A stretch of 64,000 nt of DNA from the NCBI RefSeq assembly GCF_000504285.1, contig NZ_KI632511.1, positions 4,709,372-4,773,371 of the forward strand, given 5' to 3'. The notes under the pieces were generated by a model, which saw only the letters and a list, made by a program, of their open reading frames with translations, ran no database searches and was not told the origin of the DNA. This DNA comes from Actinospica robiniae DSM 44927 (lineage in GTDB: Bacteria > Actinomycetota > Actinomycetes > Streptomycetales > Catenulisporaceae). The translations under genes and the position numbers were made by a program. Shown here piece by piece: positions 26,248 through 35,073 of the stretch (within the stretch, counting starts at the first letter, position 1; every line of letters starts with the position of its first letter).

Positions 26248-28335
26248 ATGAGCGACGGGCGAAACTGGTACCCGGGTTCCGACGACCCGCGGTACGACCC
26301 GTACGCGCAGCCCCAGGCTCCGCAGGGTCCGCCGCCGCAGCAGCGGCGCCAGCCCTATCCGCAGCAGCCGCAGCAGCCGCAGGGCGGCCAGTCCGCGCAG
26401 GGGTACCGCCCGCCGGGCCAGCAGGGCCAGCCGGGCCAGGCCCCGGGCCGCGGCCAGGCGCCGTCCCGCTACGACCGGCCCGGTGACCCGTACGCTCCGC
26501 CGCCGCGCCGGGCGCAGCAGCCGCCGCAGCAGCAGCGGCCCTCGCGCCACGACGCGCCCGCGGACCCGTACGCCCCGCCGCCGCGCCGCCAGTCCGCCGA
26601 CGTCTGGCAGGCGCCGGACGGCCGGGGCGAGCCGCAGGACGAGCCGCCCGCCCGGCGCCGCCGCAGCGGCGCCGGCTCCGGTCCGGGCCGGCAGACCGAC
26701 GGCCCCAGCGGTCCCGGCCACGTCAACGCGGACGTCGACCTCGACGATCTCGACCCGGACGGCCGGGCCCAACGCGGCTGGGAGCGGGAGAAGTCGCGCG
26801 TGAAGCGGCCGCAGACGCGGGCGCGGCAGGCGACCAAGTGGGGCATCATCAGCCTGACCCTGGTCATACTCGCCGGCGCCGGTTTCGGCGGCTACGTCTA
26901 CATGACCACGTTCGGCACCATCAAGAGCACTCCGCTGACGCCGGACAACTTCACCCAGGCGCCGCTGATCCCGGACAAGTACGGCAACACGCCTCTGAAC
27001 ATCCTGCTGATCGGCTCGGACACCCGCGACACCGCCGGCGACTGCTCGCTCGGCAGCGACTGCGGTGCGGGCGCCAACGCCGACTCCGAGATGGTCCTGC
27101 ACATCTCGGCCGAGCGGAACAACGCGACGATCCTCTCGATACCCCGCGACACCATGGCCATGCTGCCGAACTGCGCCCAGGACAAGTCCGGCAAGACCAC
27201 GGTAACCGGCACACACAGCACCTACCAGATAAACTCCGCGCTGCAGAAGGGCCCGGAGTGCCAGGTGGCCGCGGTCAGCTATCTGACCGGGATCCACCTG
27301 ACCGGCTACATCATGTTCGACTTCAGCGGCATCGTGACCATGTCCGACGCCCTCGGCGGCGTGCCGGTCTGCGTCACGCACGCGGTGAACGACAAGAACT
27401 CCGGCCTTCAACTCCCCGCCGGCACCAGCGTCGTCAAGGGCAAGCAGGCGCTGCAGTTCCTGCGCACCCGCGACTCCTTCTTCGACGGCTCGGACCTCGG
27501 CCGCGAGATGGCCACGCACTACTTCCTGTCGCAGATGATCGCCAGCCTGCGCAAGAGCATGAACTTCACCAACATCAGCACCTTGATCAACATCGGCCAG
27601 GCCGCGGCCAAGGCGACCACGATCAGCACCAGCCTCGCCGGCCTGACGAACCTGGAGAGCCTGATCCAGAGCCTGAACAAGGTGCCCAGCAAGAACATCG
27701 CGATGATGACGATGCCCAACCAGGTCGAGGGCTCCCGGGTCGTGCCCACAGCCTCGGCGCAGGGGGTGTTCAAGAGCATCGAGAACGACGTCTCGTTCAC
27801 CAACACCTCGACGAAGGCCTCGTCCGGCTCCACGCCCACCCCGACGACCGCGGCCACCTCGGCGCCGGACACCAGCTCCGTGGCCAAGTCGCAGGTGCCG
27901 GTGCACGTCTACAACGCCGACGGGGTGGCCGGGCGGGCCGGCACCATCACCTCCGCGCTGACCTCGGCCGGGTTCTCCCAGGCGGCGTCCAAGGGCAACG
28001 CCCAAGAGGTGAGCGCCAGCCTGGTCTACTACGCCGAGACCGGCGAGAAGCTGGGCGCCGAGGCGGTCGCCGAGACACTGGGCCTGCCGATGAGCCAGGT
28101 GCAGCAGAACTCGAGCTTCCCCGGCGTGAGCGTGTTCATCGGCACCGACTTCGAGTCCGGCAGCAAGTTCAAGCCGCTGATCAACGTCACCAGCACCGAG
28201 CCCAAGGCCGACACCAGCGGAGCCGCGTCCGCGCCGGCCGAGGCGAGCGAATCCTTCGCCACCGATTCCAGCACCGAGTGCATACCGTGGTTCTCCGGCA
28301 GCGGCGGGGGCACGCTCAAGATAGTCCAGGAGTAG
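26248..28335 (+). CDS. LytR-CpsA-Psr (LCP) family cell-wall glycopolymer ligase
   Basis: LCP enzymes attach teichoic acid-like polymers or arabinogalactan to peptidoglycan outside the membrane. The 695-residue protein has a Pro/Gln/Arg-rich cytoplasmic N-terminus (about 1-190, with repeats such as DPYAPPPRR), one membrane helix at about 197-218, the LCP domain at about 248-435 (ILLIGSDTRDTA, ILSIPRDTMAM, LQFLRTRDSFFDGSDLGRE with the catalytic arginines) and a C-terminal LytR_C domain at about 549-635 (VPVHVYNADGVAGRA). This is the usual long form. The ATG at 26248 begins MSDGRNWYPGSDDPRYD; readings from further left add no conserved sequence. Confidence 0.88.
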   Translation: MSDGRNWYPGSDDPRYDPYAQPQAPQGPPPQQRRQPYPQQPQQPQGGQSAQGYRPPGQQGQPGQAPGRGQAPSRYDRPGDPYAPPPRRAQQPPQQQRPSRHDAPADPYAPPPRRQSADVWQAPDGRGEPQDEPPARRRRSGAGSGPGRQTDGPSGPGHVNADVDLDDLDPDGRAQRGWEREKSRVKRPQTRARQATKWGIISLTLVILAGAGFGGYVYMTTFGTIKSTPLTPDNFTQAPLIPDKYGNTPLNILLIGSDTRDTAGDCSLGSDCGAGANADSEMVLHISAERNNATILSIPRDTMAMLPNCAQDKSGKTTVTGTHSTYQINSALQKGPECQVAAVSYLTGIHLTGYIMFDFSGIVTMSDALGGVPVCVTHAVNDKNSGLQLPAGTSVVKGKQALQFLRTRDSFFDGSDLGREMATHYFLSQMIASLRKSMNFTNISTLINIGQAAAKATTISTSLAGLTNLESLIQSLNKVPSKNIAMMTMPNQVEGSRVVPTASAQGVFKSIENDVSFTNTSTKASSGSTPTPTTAATSAPDTSSVAKSQVPVHVYNADGVAGRAGTITSALTSAGFSQAASKGNAQEVSASLVYYAETGEKLGAEAVAETLGLPMSQVQQNSSFPGVSVFIGTDFESGSKFKPLINVTSTEPKADTSGAASAPAEASESFATDSSTECIPWFSGSGGGTLKIVQE

Positions 28336-28382
28336 CCGGGCCGGGACGGCCCGGCCGGCCCGCGCGGACTCAGCCGCGCGGG
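28336..28382. terminator. Double hairpin between convergent LCP and TetR genes
   Basis: CCGGGCCG-GGA-CGGCCCGG (28336-28354) starts at the LCP stop codon. A second stem CCCGCGCGG/CCGCGCGGG (28359-28367 with 28374-28382) overlaps the TetR stop. Together they can end transcripts from both sides. Confidence 0.6.
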
Positions 28383-28963
28383 CGCAGGCCGTCGAGCACG
28401 AGCGAGCCCAGCGCGTCGGCGACGGTCTCGCCGGAGACCGGGCCGTCCGGCCGGTACCACTCGGCCACCGAGTTGACCAGGCCGAACACCAGCCGCGCGG
28501 TCAGCCGCGGGTCCACGTCCGCGCGCAGGTCGCCGTCGGCGACGGCGGCCGCGGCCAGTTCGGCCACCCGGTGGTCGAACTCGCGCCGGCGCTCCAGCGC
28601 GTCCCGCTCGGCCTCGGTGTTCCCGCGCACCCGCAGCAGCAGCGTCACGTACGGCAGGTTGCGCACCAACTCGAGGCAGGTGCGGCGGACCACGTAGGCG
28701 AAGCGGTCCACCGGTGCGCCCTGCAGCGCCCCCGGCTCGTCCAGGGCGGCGAAGAGCCCGTCCAGCGCGCGCGTGACGGCGAGCCGGAGCAGCTCCTCCT
28801 TGCCCGCCACGTGGTGGTAGATCGAAGACTTCGTGATTCCGGCGGCCTTGGCCAACTCCTCCATCGAGGTGCCGTCGTAGCCGCGGACGTTGAACACGTC
28901 CACCGCCACCGCCAGCAGCGATTCAGGGGTGTGCCGGTCCGCTCGCCTGGCCGCTGCGGGCAT
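28370..28963 (-). CDS. TetR family regulator, probable PaaR-like repressor
   Basis: The 197-residue protein has the TetR helix-turn-helix at about 14-58 (VFNVRGYDGTSMEELAKAAGITKSSIYHHVAGKEELL) written here only as its span, with the C-terminal TetR ligand domain after it. It diverges from paaN, and a dyad ACCGA-ACGG-TCGGT stands between the two starts. PaaR proteins of this kind repress phenylacetate genes and respond to phenylacetyl-CoA; the assignment rests on this context. The ATG has GGAGGAGCG just upstream. Confidence 0.82.
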   Translation of the reverse strand: MPAAARRADRHTPESLLAVAVDVFNVRGYDGTSMEELAKAAGITKSSIYHHVAGKEELLRLAVTRALDGLFAALDEPGALQGAPVDRFAYVVRRTCLELVRNLPYVTLLLRVRGNTEAERDALERRREFDHRVAELAAAAVADGDLRADVDPRLTARLVFGLVNSVAEWYRPDGPVSGETVADALGSLVLDGLRPRG

Positions 28964-29001
28964 GCTCGCTCCTCCTGGTCGCCGAGTCCCTCTTCGATCC
29001 T

Positions 29002-29015
29002 ACCGAACGGTCGGT
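29002..29015. promoter_or_regulatory. TetR-type operator ACCGAACGGTCGGT between tetR and paaN
   Basis: The arms ACCGA and TCGGT are perfectly inverted around ACGG. The site lies 39 bases before the TetR start and 42 bases before the paaN start. Sites of the type CCGACCG..CGGT are known for PaaR/FadR-like TetR repressors. Confidence 0.65.
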
Positions 29016-29057
29016 TAGTCTGGCTGTGAACCCGCAGCCTTCTTCAGGAGCGCGCAG

Positions 29058-30731
29058 ATGAACGCCACCGTCGCCGACCTCATCGCCAAGCACCGCCCCA
29101 CCTTGGACGCCGCCCTGGGCGCGATCCGGTCCCGTGAGTACTACACCCGATTCCCGGACAGCCCCAAGGCCTACCCGGCGCAGGCGCAGGACGAAGCGCT
29201 GGCCGAGTTCCAGGCGCGCCGCGGCCGGCTGTGGTCCTGGGGCCAGACCGGCGCCGACGGCACGAAGGTGGGCGGCGAGCGCTCCCCCTACGGCTTCGAC
29301 CTCGAATACACCTACGACCACATGGACCCCGACGTGCTGCTGCCCGCGATGGGCGCGGCCATCCCGGCCTGGCGCGACGCCGGGGCCGAGGCCCGCGCCG
29401 CCGTGTGCATCGAGATTCTGACCCGGCTCAACGCCCGCACGTACGCCATGGCCTTCGCCGCCATGCACACCACCGGCCAGGCCTTCATGATGGCCTTTCA
29501 GGCGGCCGGCCCGAACGCCCAGGACCGCGGTCTGGAGGCGGTCGCGTACGGCTTCTCCGCGCTCAACGCCCACCCGGACCGGGCGGTGTGGGAGAAGCCG
29601 GGCAAGGGCGAGCCGGTGCGGCTGGCCAAGAAGTGGGTCGCCGCGCCCCGCGGGATCGCGCTCGTCGTGGGCTGCAACACCTTCCCGACCTGGAACGGCT
29701 ACCCGGGCCTGTTCGCCTCGCTGGTGACCGGGAACGCCGTGGTGGTCAAGCCGCATCCGCGGGCGGTCGCGCCGCTGGCCCTGACCGTCGAAACCGCCCG
29801 CGAGGTGCTGGCCGAGGCGGGCTTCGACGCGGACCTGGTCGCGCTGGCGCCGGAGGCCGAGGGCGAGCCCCTGGCCAAGACCCTGGCGCTTCGCCCCGAG
29901 GTGAGGATCGTCGACTTCACCGGTTCCAACGAGTTCGGGGACTGGCTCGAGCAGAACGCGCGTCAGGCGCAGGTCTACACCGAGAAGGCCGGGATCAACA
30001 CCGTCATCGTGGACTCCTTCCGCGCCGAGGAGTATCCCGCCGCGCTCGGCCACCTGGCCTTCTCGCTCTCGCTCTACACCGCGCAGATGTGCACCTCGCC
30101 GCAGAACCTGCTCGTGCCGCGGGACGGGATCCGGGTCGGCGACGAGGTCAAGTCGCCGGAGGAGTTCGCCGCCGACCTCGGGAAGGCGATGGACCGGCTG
30201 CTGGGCGACGACGCGCGGGCCAACGCGATCCTCGGCGCCGTGGTCAACCCGTTCGTCCTGGACCGGCTCGAGCGGGCCGCCGAGGTGGGCAAGACCGTGC
30301 TGGCCTCGCGCGCGGTGCCGCACCCGGAGTTTCCGGACGCGACCGTACGCACCCCGCTGATCGCCGCCGTGGACGCGATGGACGCGGAGGTCTACACGCA
30401 CGAATGGTTCGGCCCGATCTCCTTCGTCATCACCACCGACTCCACCCTCGACTCGATCGCGGTGTACCGGGACACGGTCAAGGCGCACGGCGCGCTGACC
30501 GCGGCCGTCTACTCCACCTCGGAGGACGTGCTGGACGCGGCCGAGGAGGCGACCTGGGAGGCCGGGGCGAACCTCTCGATCAACCTGACCGGGCCGGTGT
30601 ACGTCAACCAGTCCGCCGCGTTCTCCGACTACCACGGCACCGGCGCCAACCCGGCGGCCAACGCCACCTACGCCGACCACGCCTTCGTGGCCGGGCGCTT
30701 CCGGTTCATCCAGTCCCGCCGGCCCGCGTAA
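29058..30731 (+). CDS. paaN: Phenylacetic acid degradation protein PaaN (aldehyde dehydrogenase)
   Basis: PaaN-type proteins are NAD(P)-dependent aldehyde dehydrogenases acting on ring-cleavage products of phenylacetate. The 557-residue protein has the long N-terminal part specific to PaaN (LYSW-like GRLWSWGQTGADGTKVGGER), the substrate channel segment WVAAPRGIALVVGCNTFPTW, the NAD-site segment IVDFTGSNEFGDWL and the catalytic cysteine Cys345 in AQMCTSPQNLL. It lacks the hydratase domain of the PaaZ fusion. It stands alone without paaA-E, so the rest of the pathway must lie elsewhere if present. The divergent TetR regulator is its likely repressor. Confidence 0.88.
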   Translation: MNATVADLIAKHRPTLDAALGAIRSREYYTRFPDSPKAYPAQAQDEALAEFQARRGRLWSWGQTGADGTKVGGERSPYGFDLEYTYDHMDPDVLLPAMGAAIPAWRDAGAEARAAVCIEILTRLNARTYAMAFAAMHTTGQAFMMAFQAAGPNAQDRGLEAVAYGFSALNAHPDRAVWEKPGKGEPVRLAKKWVAAPRGIALVVGCNTFPTWNGYPGLFASLVTGNAVVVKPHPRAVAPLALTVETAREVLAEAGFDADLVALAPEAEGEPLAKTLALRPEVRIVDFTGSNEFGDWLEQNARQAQVYTEKAGINTVIVDSFRAEEYPAALGHLAFSLSLYTAQMCTSPQNLLVPRDGIRVGDEVKSPEEFAADLGKAMDRLLGDDARANAILGAVVNPFVLDRLERAAEVGKTVLASRAVPHPEFPDATVRTPLIAAVDAMDAEVYTHEWFGPISFVITTDSTLDSIAVYRDTVKAHGALTAAVYSTSEDVLDAAEEATWEAGANLSINLTGPVYVNQSAAFSDYHGTGANPAANATYADHAFVAGRFRFIQSRRPA

Positions 30732-30748
30732 GGCCAGCCCAGAAGGTC

Positions 30749-30773
30749 GGGCGCCGGAAAATCCCCGGCGCCC
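30749..30773 (+). terminator. Terminator hairpin after paaN
   Basis: Arms GGGCGCCGG (30749-30757) and CCGGCGCCC (30765-30773) with loop AAAATCC, 18 bases after the paaN stop. Confidence 0.65.
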
Positions 30774-30803
30774 GGCGAGCGGCCTCGATTAGGCTCGCCG
30801 GTT

Positions 30804-31394
30804 ATGAACGAGAACGAACAAACCCAGCCGGCGCCCGACCCGCGTCAACTCGTCGCCATGCTCGCGGACACCGCGAAACTGCGCGTGTTCGCCGCCCTGG
30901 CGCTGGCCGAGCCGAAGACCGCGACGAGCGCCGAGCTGGCCGAGGCCACCGGCCTGACGGCGCGTGAGGTGCTCAAGGCCCTGGCCGGCCTGGAGACGGC
31001 CGGTCTGGCGGCCGGCCCGGAGTCCTGGCGCGCGACCCCGGCGACCTTCCGCACCAGCCTGGAGGAGTTCAACCGCAAGCGCGAGGAGCGCCTGAGCCGT
31101 ACCTTCCACACGTCCGAGCCGGAGAAGGTCTCCGTGCTGCTCTCCGTGTTCGACGACGAGCGCCGGCTGACCAAGCTGCCGGAGCTCAAGAACCAGGAAC
31201 GCCTGCTGACCGTGCTCGAGGAACTGGCCCAATCCTTCGAGCCGGGTGTGCGCTACCCAGAGGCCGAGGTGAATCTCACGCTGTCCGGTTTTCATCCGGA
31301 TTTCGCCGCGCTGCGGCGCTACCTCGTCGACAGCGCGCTGCTCAGCCGGGGTGACGGCTATTACTGGCGCTCCGGCGGCACCGTGGATGTGTGA
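30804..31394 (+). CDS. DUF2087 / ArsR-like winged-helix regulator
   Basis: The 196-residue protein has an N-terminal winged-helix region (about 12-80: MLADTAKLRVFAALALAEP, SAELAEATGLTAREVLKALAGL) and a C-terminal DUF2087 domain (about 115-190) with its recurring words RLTKLPELKNQERLLTVLEEL, YPEAEVNLTLSGFHPDFAALRRYLVD and GDGYYWRSG. DUF2087 proteins are treated as transcription regulators; the signal is unknown. The start ATG is the first with acidic leader MNENEQTQ. Confidence 0.78.
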   Translation: MNENEQTQPAPDPRQLVAMLADTAKLRVFAALALAEPKTATSAELAEATGLTAREVLKALAGLETAGLAAGPESWRATPATFRTSLEEFNRKREERLSRTFHTSEPEKVSVLLSVFDDERRLTKLPELKNQERLLTVLEELAQSFEPGVRYPEAEVNLTLSGFHPDFAALRRYLVDSALLSRGDGYYWRSGGTVDV

Positions 31395-31469
31395 ACCCGG
31401 AAGCGGCGGCGTACGTTGTTGACGCTTGAATGGTGAGATTACCGTCAGACGTCAGCCAGAGGACCCTCA

Positions 31470-31946
31470 ATGCCGTATTCCGTATTCGGACTTCCCTCGC
31501 ACATCCTGATCATCCACATCGCGGTGGTCGGCATCCCGGCCGCGTGCCTGGCGGTGCTGGCCGTCGCGGTCCGGCCGGCCTGGCGGCGCAAGTACGGCCT
31601 GGCCGCGGCGATCCTGGCGGTGCTGATGATCCCGGTGACGTATCTGACCCAGCTCGCCGGCGAGCAGCTCTACAACCACAACTTCAACTTCGCCGACAGC
31701 CCGGCGGCCCAGCACAAGGAGCTGGGCTCGACGCTGGTGTGGTTCGTGGTCGCGGTCGCCGTGATGGCCGTCGCGCTGGTGCTGGCGGAGCGGATGGGCT
31801 ACGCCGACCACCACGCGGCCATGGTCGTGATCGCCGCCCTGGCCATCGGGGCGAGCGCGATCTGCCTGGTCCGGGTGGTGCAGGTGGGCGACTCCGGCGC
31901 GCGGGCGGCCTGGGGCGGGACGGTCAAGTCCAGCAGCTCCCAGTAG
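31470..31946 (+). CDS. DUF2231-like small membrane protein
   Basis: The 158-residue protein has four hydrophobic helices (for example ILIIHIAVVGIPAACLAVLA and LVWFVVAVAVMAVALVLAE). The opening LPSHILIIHIAVV resembles the LPLHPLLVHFP start of DUF2231 proteins. No function is established for the family. A GAGGA site lies about six bases before the ATG. It follows the DUF2087 gene by 75 bases. Confidence 0.68.
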   Translation: MPYSVFGLPSHILIIHIAVVGIPAACLAVLAVAVRPAWRRKYGLAAAILAVLMIPVTYLTQLAGEQLYNHNFNFADSPAAQHKELGSTLVWFVVAVAVMAVALVLAERMGYADHHAAMVVIAALAIGASAICLVRVVQVGDSGARAAWGGTVKSSSSQ

Positions 31947-32068
31947 CCGGCGCCCGGTACGACCCGACGCGGGGCGGGTCGTGGCGGTCGTCGGCTGTCG
32001 GTCGGCGGTCGCCGGTCGTGGCGGGGGAGGATTCCGGCGGGTCGTTCGCGAAAGTCGCGGGCCCGCCT

Positions 32069-32455
32069 TCAGGCGACGACGCCCTCGACCGTCACCGGGC
32101 CGTCCGGCCAGCGGCGTACGGCGACGCGGTCGCCGGGCTTGGGCCACAGCCGCCCGGCCGAGCGGGCGCGGGCCGCGGCGAGCAGCAGGCTCGCGCCATA
32201 GGTGGCGCTGGCCGAGCCGAGCTCGGTCAGCACGAGGGCGCCGACCAGATCGCAGGTCATTATTCGCCCCGGCAGCAGTCCCGGGGCCAGCCGGGCGAGT
32301 TCCGCCTTCTCCGGCTCGCTCCAGCCCAGGCCGTCGTCCACGGCCTCGGTCCGCGGCACCCGGTCGATCAGTCGGCGCGCCCGCGGTCGGCAGGGTCGGC
32401 AGCACGGCACAGGGCTTGGCGCGGGGTCTGCCGTGGAAACCGCGTGTGCCGACAT
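32069..32455 (-). CDS. Hypothetical protein with cysteine cluster
   Basis: This 128-residue protein is not recognised. A GGAGG site six bases before the ATG supports the start. The first third has a CCRPCRPRARR cluster. The remainder is a soluble alpha/beta sequence: GWSEPEKAELARLAPGLLPG, then a hydrophobic stretch IMTCDLVGALVLTEL, and a closing GDRVAVRRWPDGPVTVEGVV that reads like a small beta barrel. The codon bias fits a real gene. Confidence 0.55.
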   Translation of the reverse strand: MSAHAVSTADPAPSPVPCCRPCRPRARRLIDRVPRTEAVDDGLGWSEPEKAELARLAPGLLPGRIMTCDLVGALVLTELGSASATYGASLLLAAARARSAGRLWPKPGDRVAVRRWPDGPVTVEGVVA

Positions 32456-32814
32456 GGGAGCCTCCGTGGTGCTGGTATGGACGAGCGTGTCAAATATCCC
32501 GCTCAGGGGCTGAGCGTACGGTTTGTCTTACTGAATCGAAGATTCTAGGCGCCCACCGCAGCGCTGTCGCCAAGTTTTTAGCCGAGGACGGCCGTTTCGG
32601 CCAGTCGGGACCCGGACCGGGCGCGCCGTACCCCGATCGTGTCGAGAGAAACGGGCAAGTATCACCGTATCGCCGCGGCGAGGGTAAAGTTCCGGTAAAG
32701 CGGCGCTCACCGAGCGCGTCCGGACGCTCACGCCTGGCATAGCGTGGTCGGCGCGCCGGTCGCCCGGGGACTCCCAGCGATCGTCGCCCCGTCGTCCTTC
32801 AGGAGCGATCCACG
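32456..32814 (+). other. 359-base gap before the NlpC/P60 gene
   Basis: I looked for the c-di-AMP (ydaO-type) riboswitch that often precedes cell-wall hydrolase genes in actinomycetes but do not see its conserved blocks. A GGTAAAG word occurs twice (about 32683 and 32694). A short GGCCG/CGGCC hairpin lies near 32590-32605. No gene is seen. Confidence 0.4.
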
Positions 32815-33876
32815 ATGATGACCGCAGCGGCCTCGACCACGCCCGCACGCGTGCCAGGCCCCCGGCGCCACCGCAAGCCGTCCCCGCTCAGGGGCGTGTG
32901 CACGCTGACCTCCGGCGCGGTCGCGGCGGTGGGCGTGGCGGCCTGGGTGCCGGGTACCGCCCACGCGGCCGACCAGCACGACATCGCCACCCAGGTGCGC
33001 AGCCTGCGGGCCGAGGCGGAGACGGCCACCCAGCAGTACGACGCGGCCACCCAGGCCATGGCCCGGCTGCAGCAGCAGATCAACGGCCTGCAGTCGCAGA
33101 CCGCGCTGGCCCAGGCCGCGGTGCAGCGCTACGCCGCGTCGCTCGGCCGGATCGCCGCCGCGCAGTACCGGGGCATCGGCGTGGACCCGACGCTGCAGCT
33201 GCTCTTCGCCGAGCAGCCCGACCAGTTCCTCCAGCGCGCCACGACGATGAACAACGTCGCCCGCGGCCAGAGCGAGGCGCTGCAGGCCGCATACCAGGCG
33301 CAGCAGCAGCTGGAGCAGTTCCGCGCCCAGGCGGGCGCCGACACGGCCATGGCGGCGCAGGAGGAGCAGGACGCGGCCGCGGCCAAGGGCCGGATCCTGG
33401 CCGAGTACCAGCAGGCGCAGATACTGCTGCACGAGCTCTCGCGGGCGGAGCAGCAGGCGCTGAGCGACTCGGGCGTGACGCCGGCGCAGATCGAGGGCCT
33501 GCCGCTGGTCACCGGCCGCGCGGCCGCGGCGATCGCCTTCGCCGAGTCCAAGCTCGGCCTCTGGTACGAGTGGGGCGGCACCGGCGATCCGAGCTACGAC
33601 TGCTCGGGCCTGGTCCAGGCGGCGTGGCGGGCCGGAGGCGTGCAGCTGCCCCGGGTGACCTGGGATCAGCTGACGGTGGGTGTGCCGGTGCAGCCGGAGG
33701 AGCAGGACCTGCGCCCCGGCGACCTGATCTTCTACCTCGGCGGCGAGCACGTGGCGATGTACGTGGGCAACGGCCTCGTCATCCACGCCCCGACCACCGG
33801 GCAGCGGATCCAGTACGGCAGGTGGGACATGATGCCGATCACCGCCGTCCGCCGGGTGCTGCCGCAGGAGGGGTAG
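32815..33876 (+). CDS. Secreted NlpC/P60 peptidoglycan endopeptidase with coiled coil (RipA-like)
   Basis: The 353-residue protein hydrolyses peptidoglycan stem peptides outside the cell. A basic N-terminus and a hydrophobic stretch ending in GTAHA-AD give a signal peptide of about 50 residues. Residues about 52-215 are a Gln/Ala-rich coiled coil (ATQQYDAATQAMARLQQQI). The C-terminal NlpC/P60 domain has catalytic Cys263 in YDCSGLVQ, His312 in GEHVAMYVG and a third polar residue near VIHAPTTG. This coiled coil plus P60 layout is that of RipA- and CwlO-type enzymes in which the coil gates activity. Two adjacent ATG codons at 32815 are both possible starts. Confidence 0.87.
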   Translation: MMTAAASTTPARVPGPRRHRKPSPLRGVCTLTSGAVAAVGVAAWVPGTAHAADQHDIATQVRSLRAEAETATQQYDAATQAMARLQQQINGLQSQTALAQAAVQRYAASLGRIAAAQYRGIGVDPTLQLLFAEQPDQFLQRATTMNNVARGQSEALQAAYQAQQQLEQFRAQAGADTAMAAQEEQDAAAAKGRILAEYQQAQILLHELSRAEQQALSDSGVTPAQIEGLPLVTGRAAAAIAFAESKLGLWYEWGGTGDPSYDCSGLVQAAWRAGGVQLPRVTWDQLTVGVPVQPEEQDLRPGDLIFYLGGEHVAMYVGNGLVIHAPTTGQRIQYGRWDMMPITAVRRVLPQEG

Positions 33877-33888
33877 CCCGCTGTAGGT

Positions 33889-33919
33889 TCTCAAGATTCG
33901 CAGGCGGATCTCAAGATTC
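33889..33919. repeat. 11-bp direct repeat TCTCAAGATTC, 20 bases apart
   Basis: Two identical copies at 33889-33899 and 33909-33919, just after the P60 stop. The period of two helical turns would suit a regulator, but the next gene starts 370 bases further on. The rest of the gap 33877-34292 shows no gene or clear signal. Confidence 0.5.
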
Positions 33920-34292
33920 TTTGTCACTTCTCAGGCTCAGGCCCAGGCTTCAGGACGCCAAAGTCAGGACTCTGGTCCATCTCCCCCTGACCGGCCCACA
34001 GATACCAGCCGCACGTGGCACGTCGCACCCTCGCCGGCCAGTCGCAGCCGGTGGACGGGCCACACGCCGGCTCCGACGTCGCGGGCGACTCCGACCTTGG
34101 TTCCGCCGCCCGGCGGCGTCCACGGCGCCTGGTGCTCTGCGCACAGCCGCTGCTGAGCAGGCTGTCTGATTCCCCCTTATTCCTGCGCTTTCGTTCCCTC
34201 CATCGACGCCTCTTGCGCACAGAGCCTGGATTCCGCTCGGAGCGCGGCAGTAGCATCGAGGTCACCGAAGTCCTCCGATGATTAGAGCCGCG

Positions 34293-35000
34293 ATGCGTAT
34301 TGCCTTGTTCGTCACCTGCGTCAACGACGTGGCGTTCCCAAGCACTGGGATCGCCACTGTCCGCCTGCTGGAACGGCTCGGGGTCGAGGTCGCCTTCCCC
34401 GAGGCGCAGACCTGCTGCGGACAGATGCAGTACAACACCGGTTATCCGGCCGAAGCCGCCCAGCCTGCGGCCAAATTCGCCCGCGACTTCGCCGGATACG
34501 ACGCGGTGGTGGTCCCCTCCGGCTCCTGCGGCGCCTTCATCCGGGACGTGCATCCGAAGCTGGTCGAAGGCGCGGTGCCCCCGGTGTACGAGCTGACCGA
34601 GTACCTCCTCGACGTCCTCGGCGTGGAGCAGGTGGGCGCTTACTTCCCGCACAAGGTCGCCTATCATCCGACCTGTCACTCCTCGCGGCTGCTCAAGGTG
34701 GGCGACCGGCCGACCCGGTTGCTGCGCGCGGTCGAGGGCCTGGAGCTGGTGGAGCTGCCGGGGGCGGCAGAGTGCTGCGGGTTCGGCGGCACGTTCTCGG
34801 TGAAGAACCCCGACGTCTCCGCGGCCATGGGCGCGGACAAGGTGACGCACGCGGTGGAGAGCGGCGCCGAGTATCTGGTGGCCGCCGACAACTCCTGCCT
34901 GATGCACATCGGCGGCACGGCCCGGCGCTCCGCCGCCCCGCTCAAGACGATCCACCTGGCCGAGATCCTCGCCTCAACCGTGGAGAAGGTGCTGGCATGA
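34293..35000 (+). CDS. lutA: L-lactate utilisation protein A (Fe-S oxidoreductase)
   Basis: LutA works with LutB and LutC to oxidise L-lactate to pyruvate. The 235-residue protein has two CCG-type cysteine motifs for Fe-S or heterodisulfide-like centres: TCCGQMQYNTGY with HPTCHSSR after it, and ECCGFGGTFSVKN with ADNSCLMHIGG. The start MRIALFVTCVNDV matches the usual N-terminus; an ATG 15 bases earlier adds five residues and cannot be excluded. It is the first gene of lutABC. Confidence 0.87.
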   Translation: MRIALFVTCVNDVAFPSTGIATVRLLERLGVEVAFPEAQTCCGQMQYNTGYPAEAAQPAAKFARDFAGYDAVVVPSGSCGAFIRDVHPKLVEGAVPPVYELTEYLLDVLGVEQVGAYFPHKVAYHPTCHSSRLLKVGDRPTRLLRAVEGLELVELPGAAECCGFGGTFSVKNPDVSAAMGADKVTHAVESGAEYLVAADNSCLMHIGGTARRSAAPLKTIHLAEILASTVEKVLA

Positions 35001-35073
35001 GCGAGCTTGCGAGCTCATCATCGGGCACAGCGCGTCGCGAATGCGGCCTTCCGAGCGCCAGCGAGGTGGCGGC

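Noticed and set aside
32456-32814. c-di-AMP riboswitch before the NlpC/P60 gene
   Set aside because: Expected from similar genes in other actinomycetes, but the conserved sequence blocks are not there.
34278-34292. Earlier ATG for lutA
   Set aside because: It adds five residues before the conserved start and has no better ribosome-binding site; kept only as an alternative.
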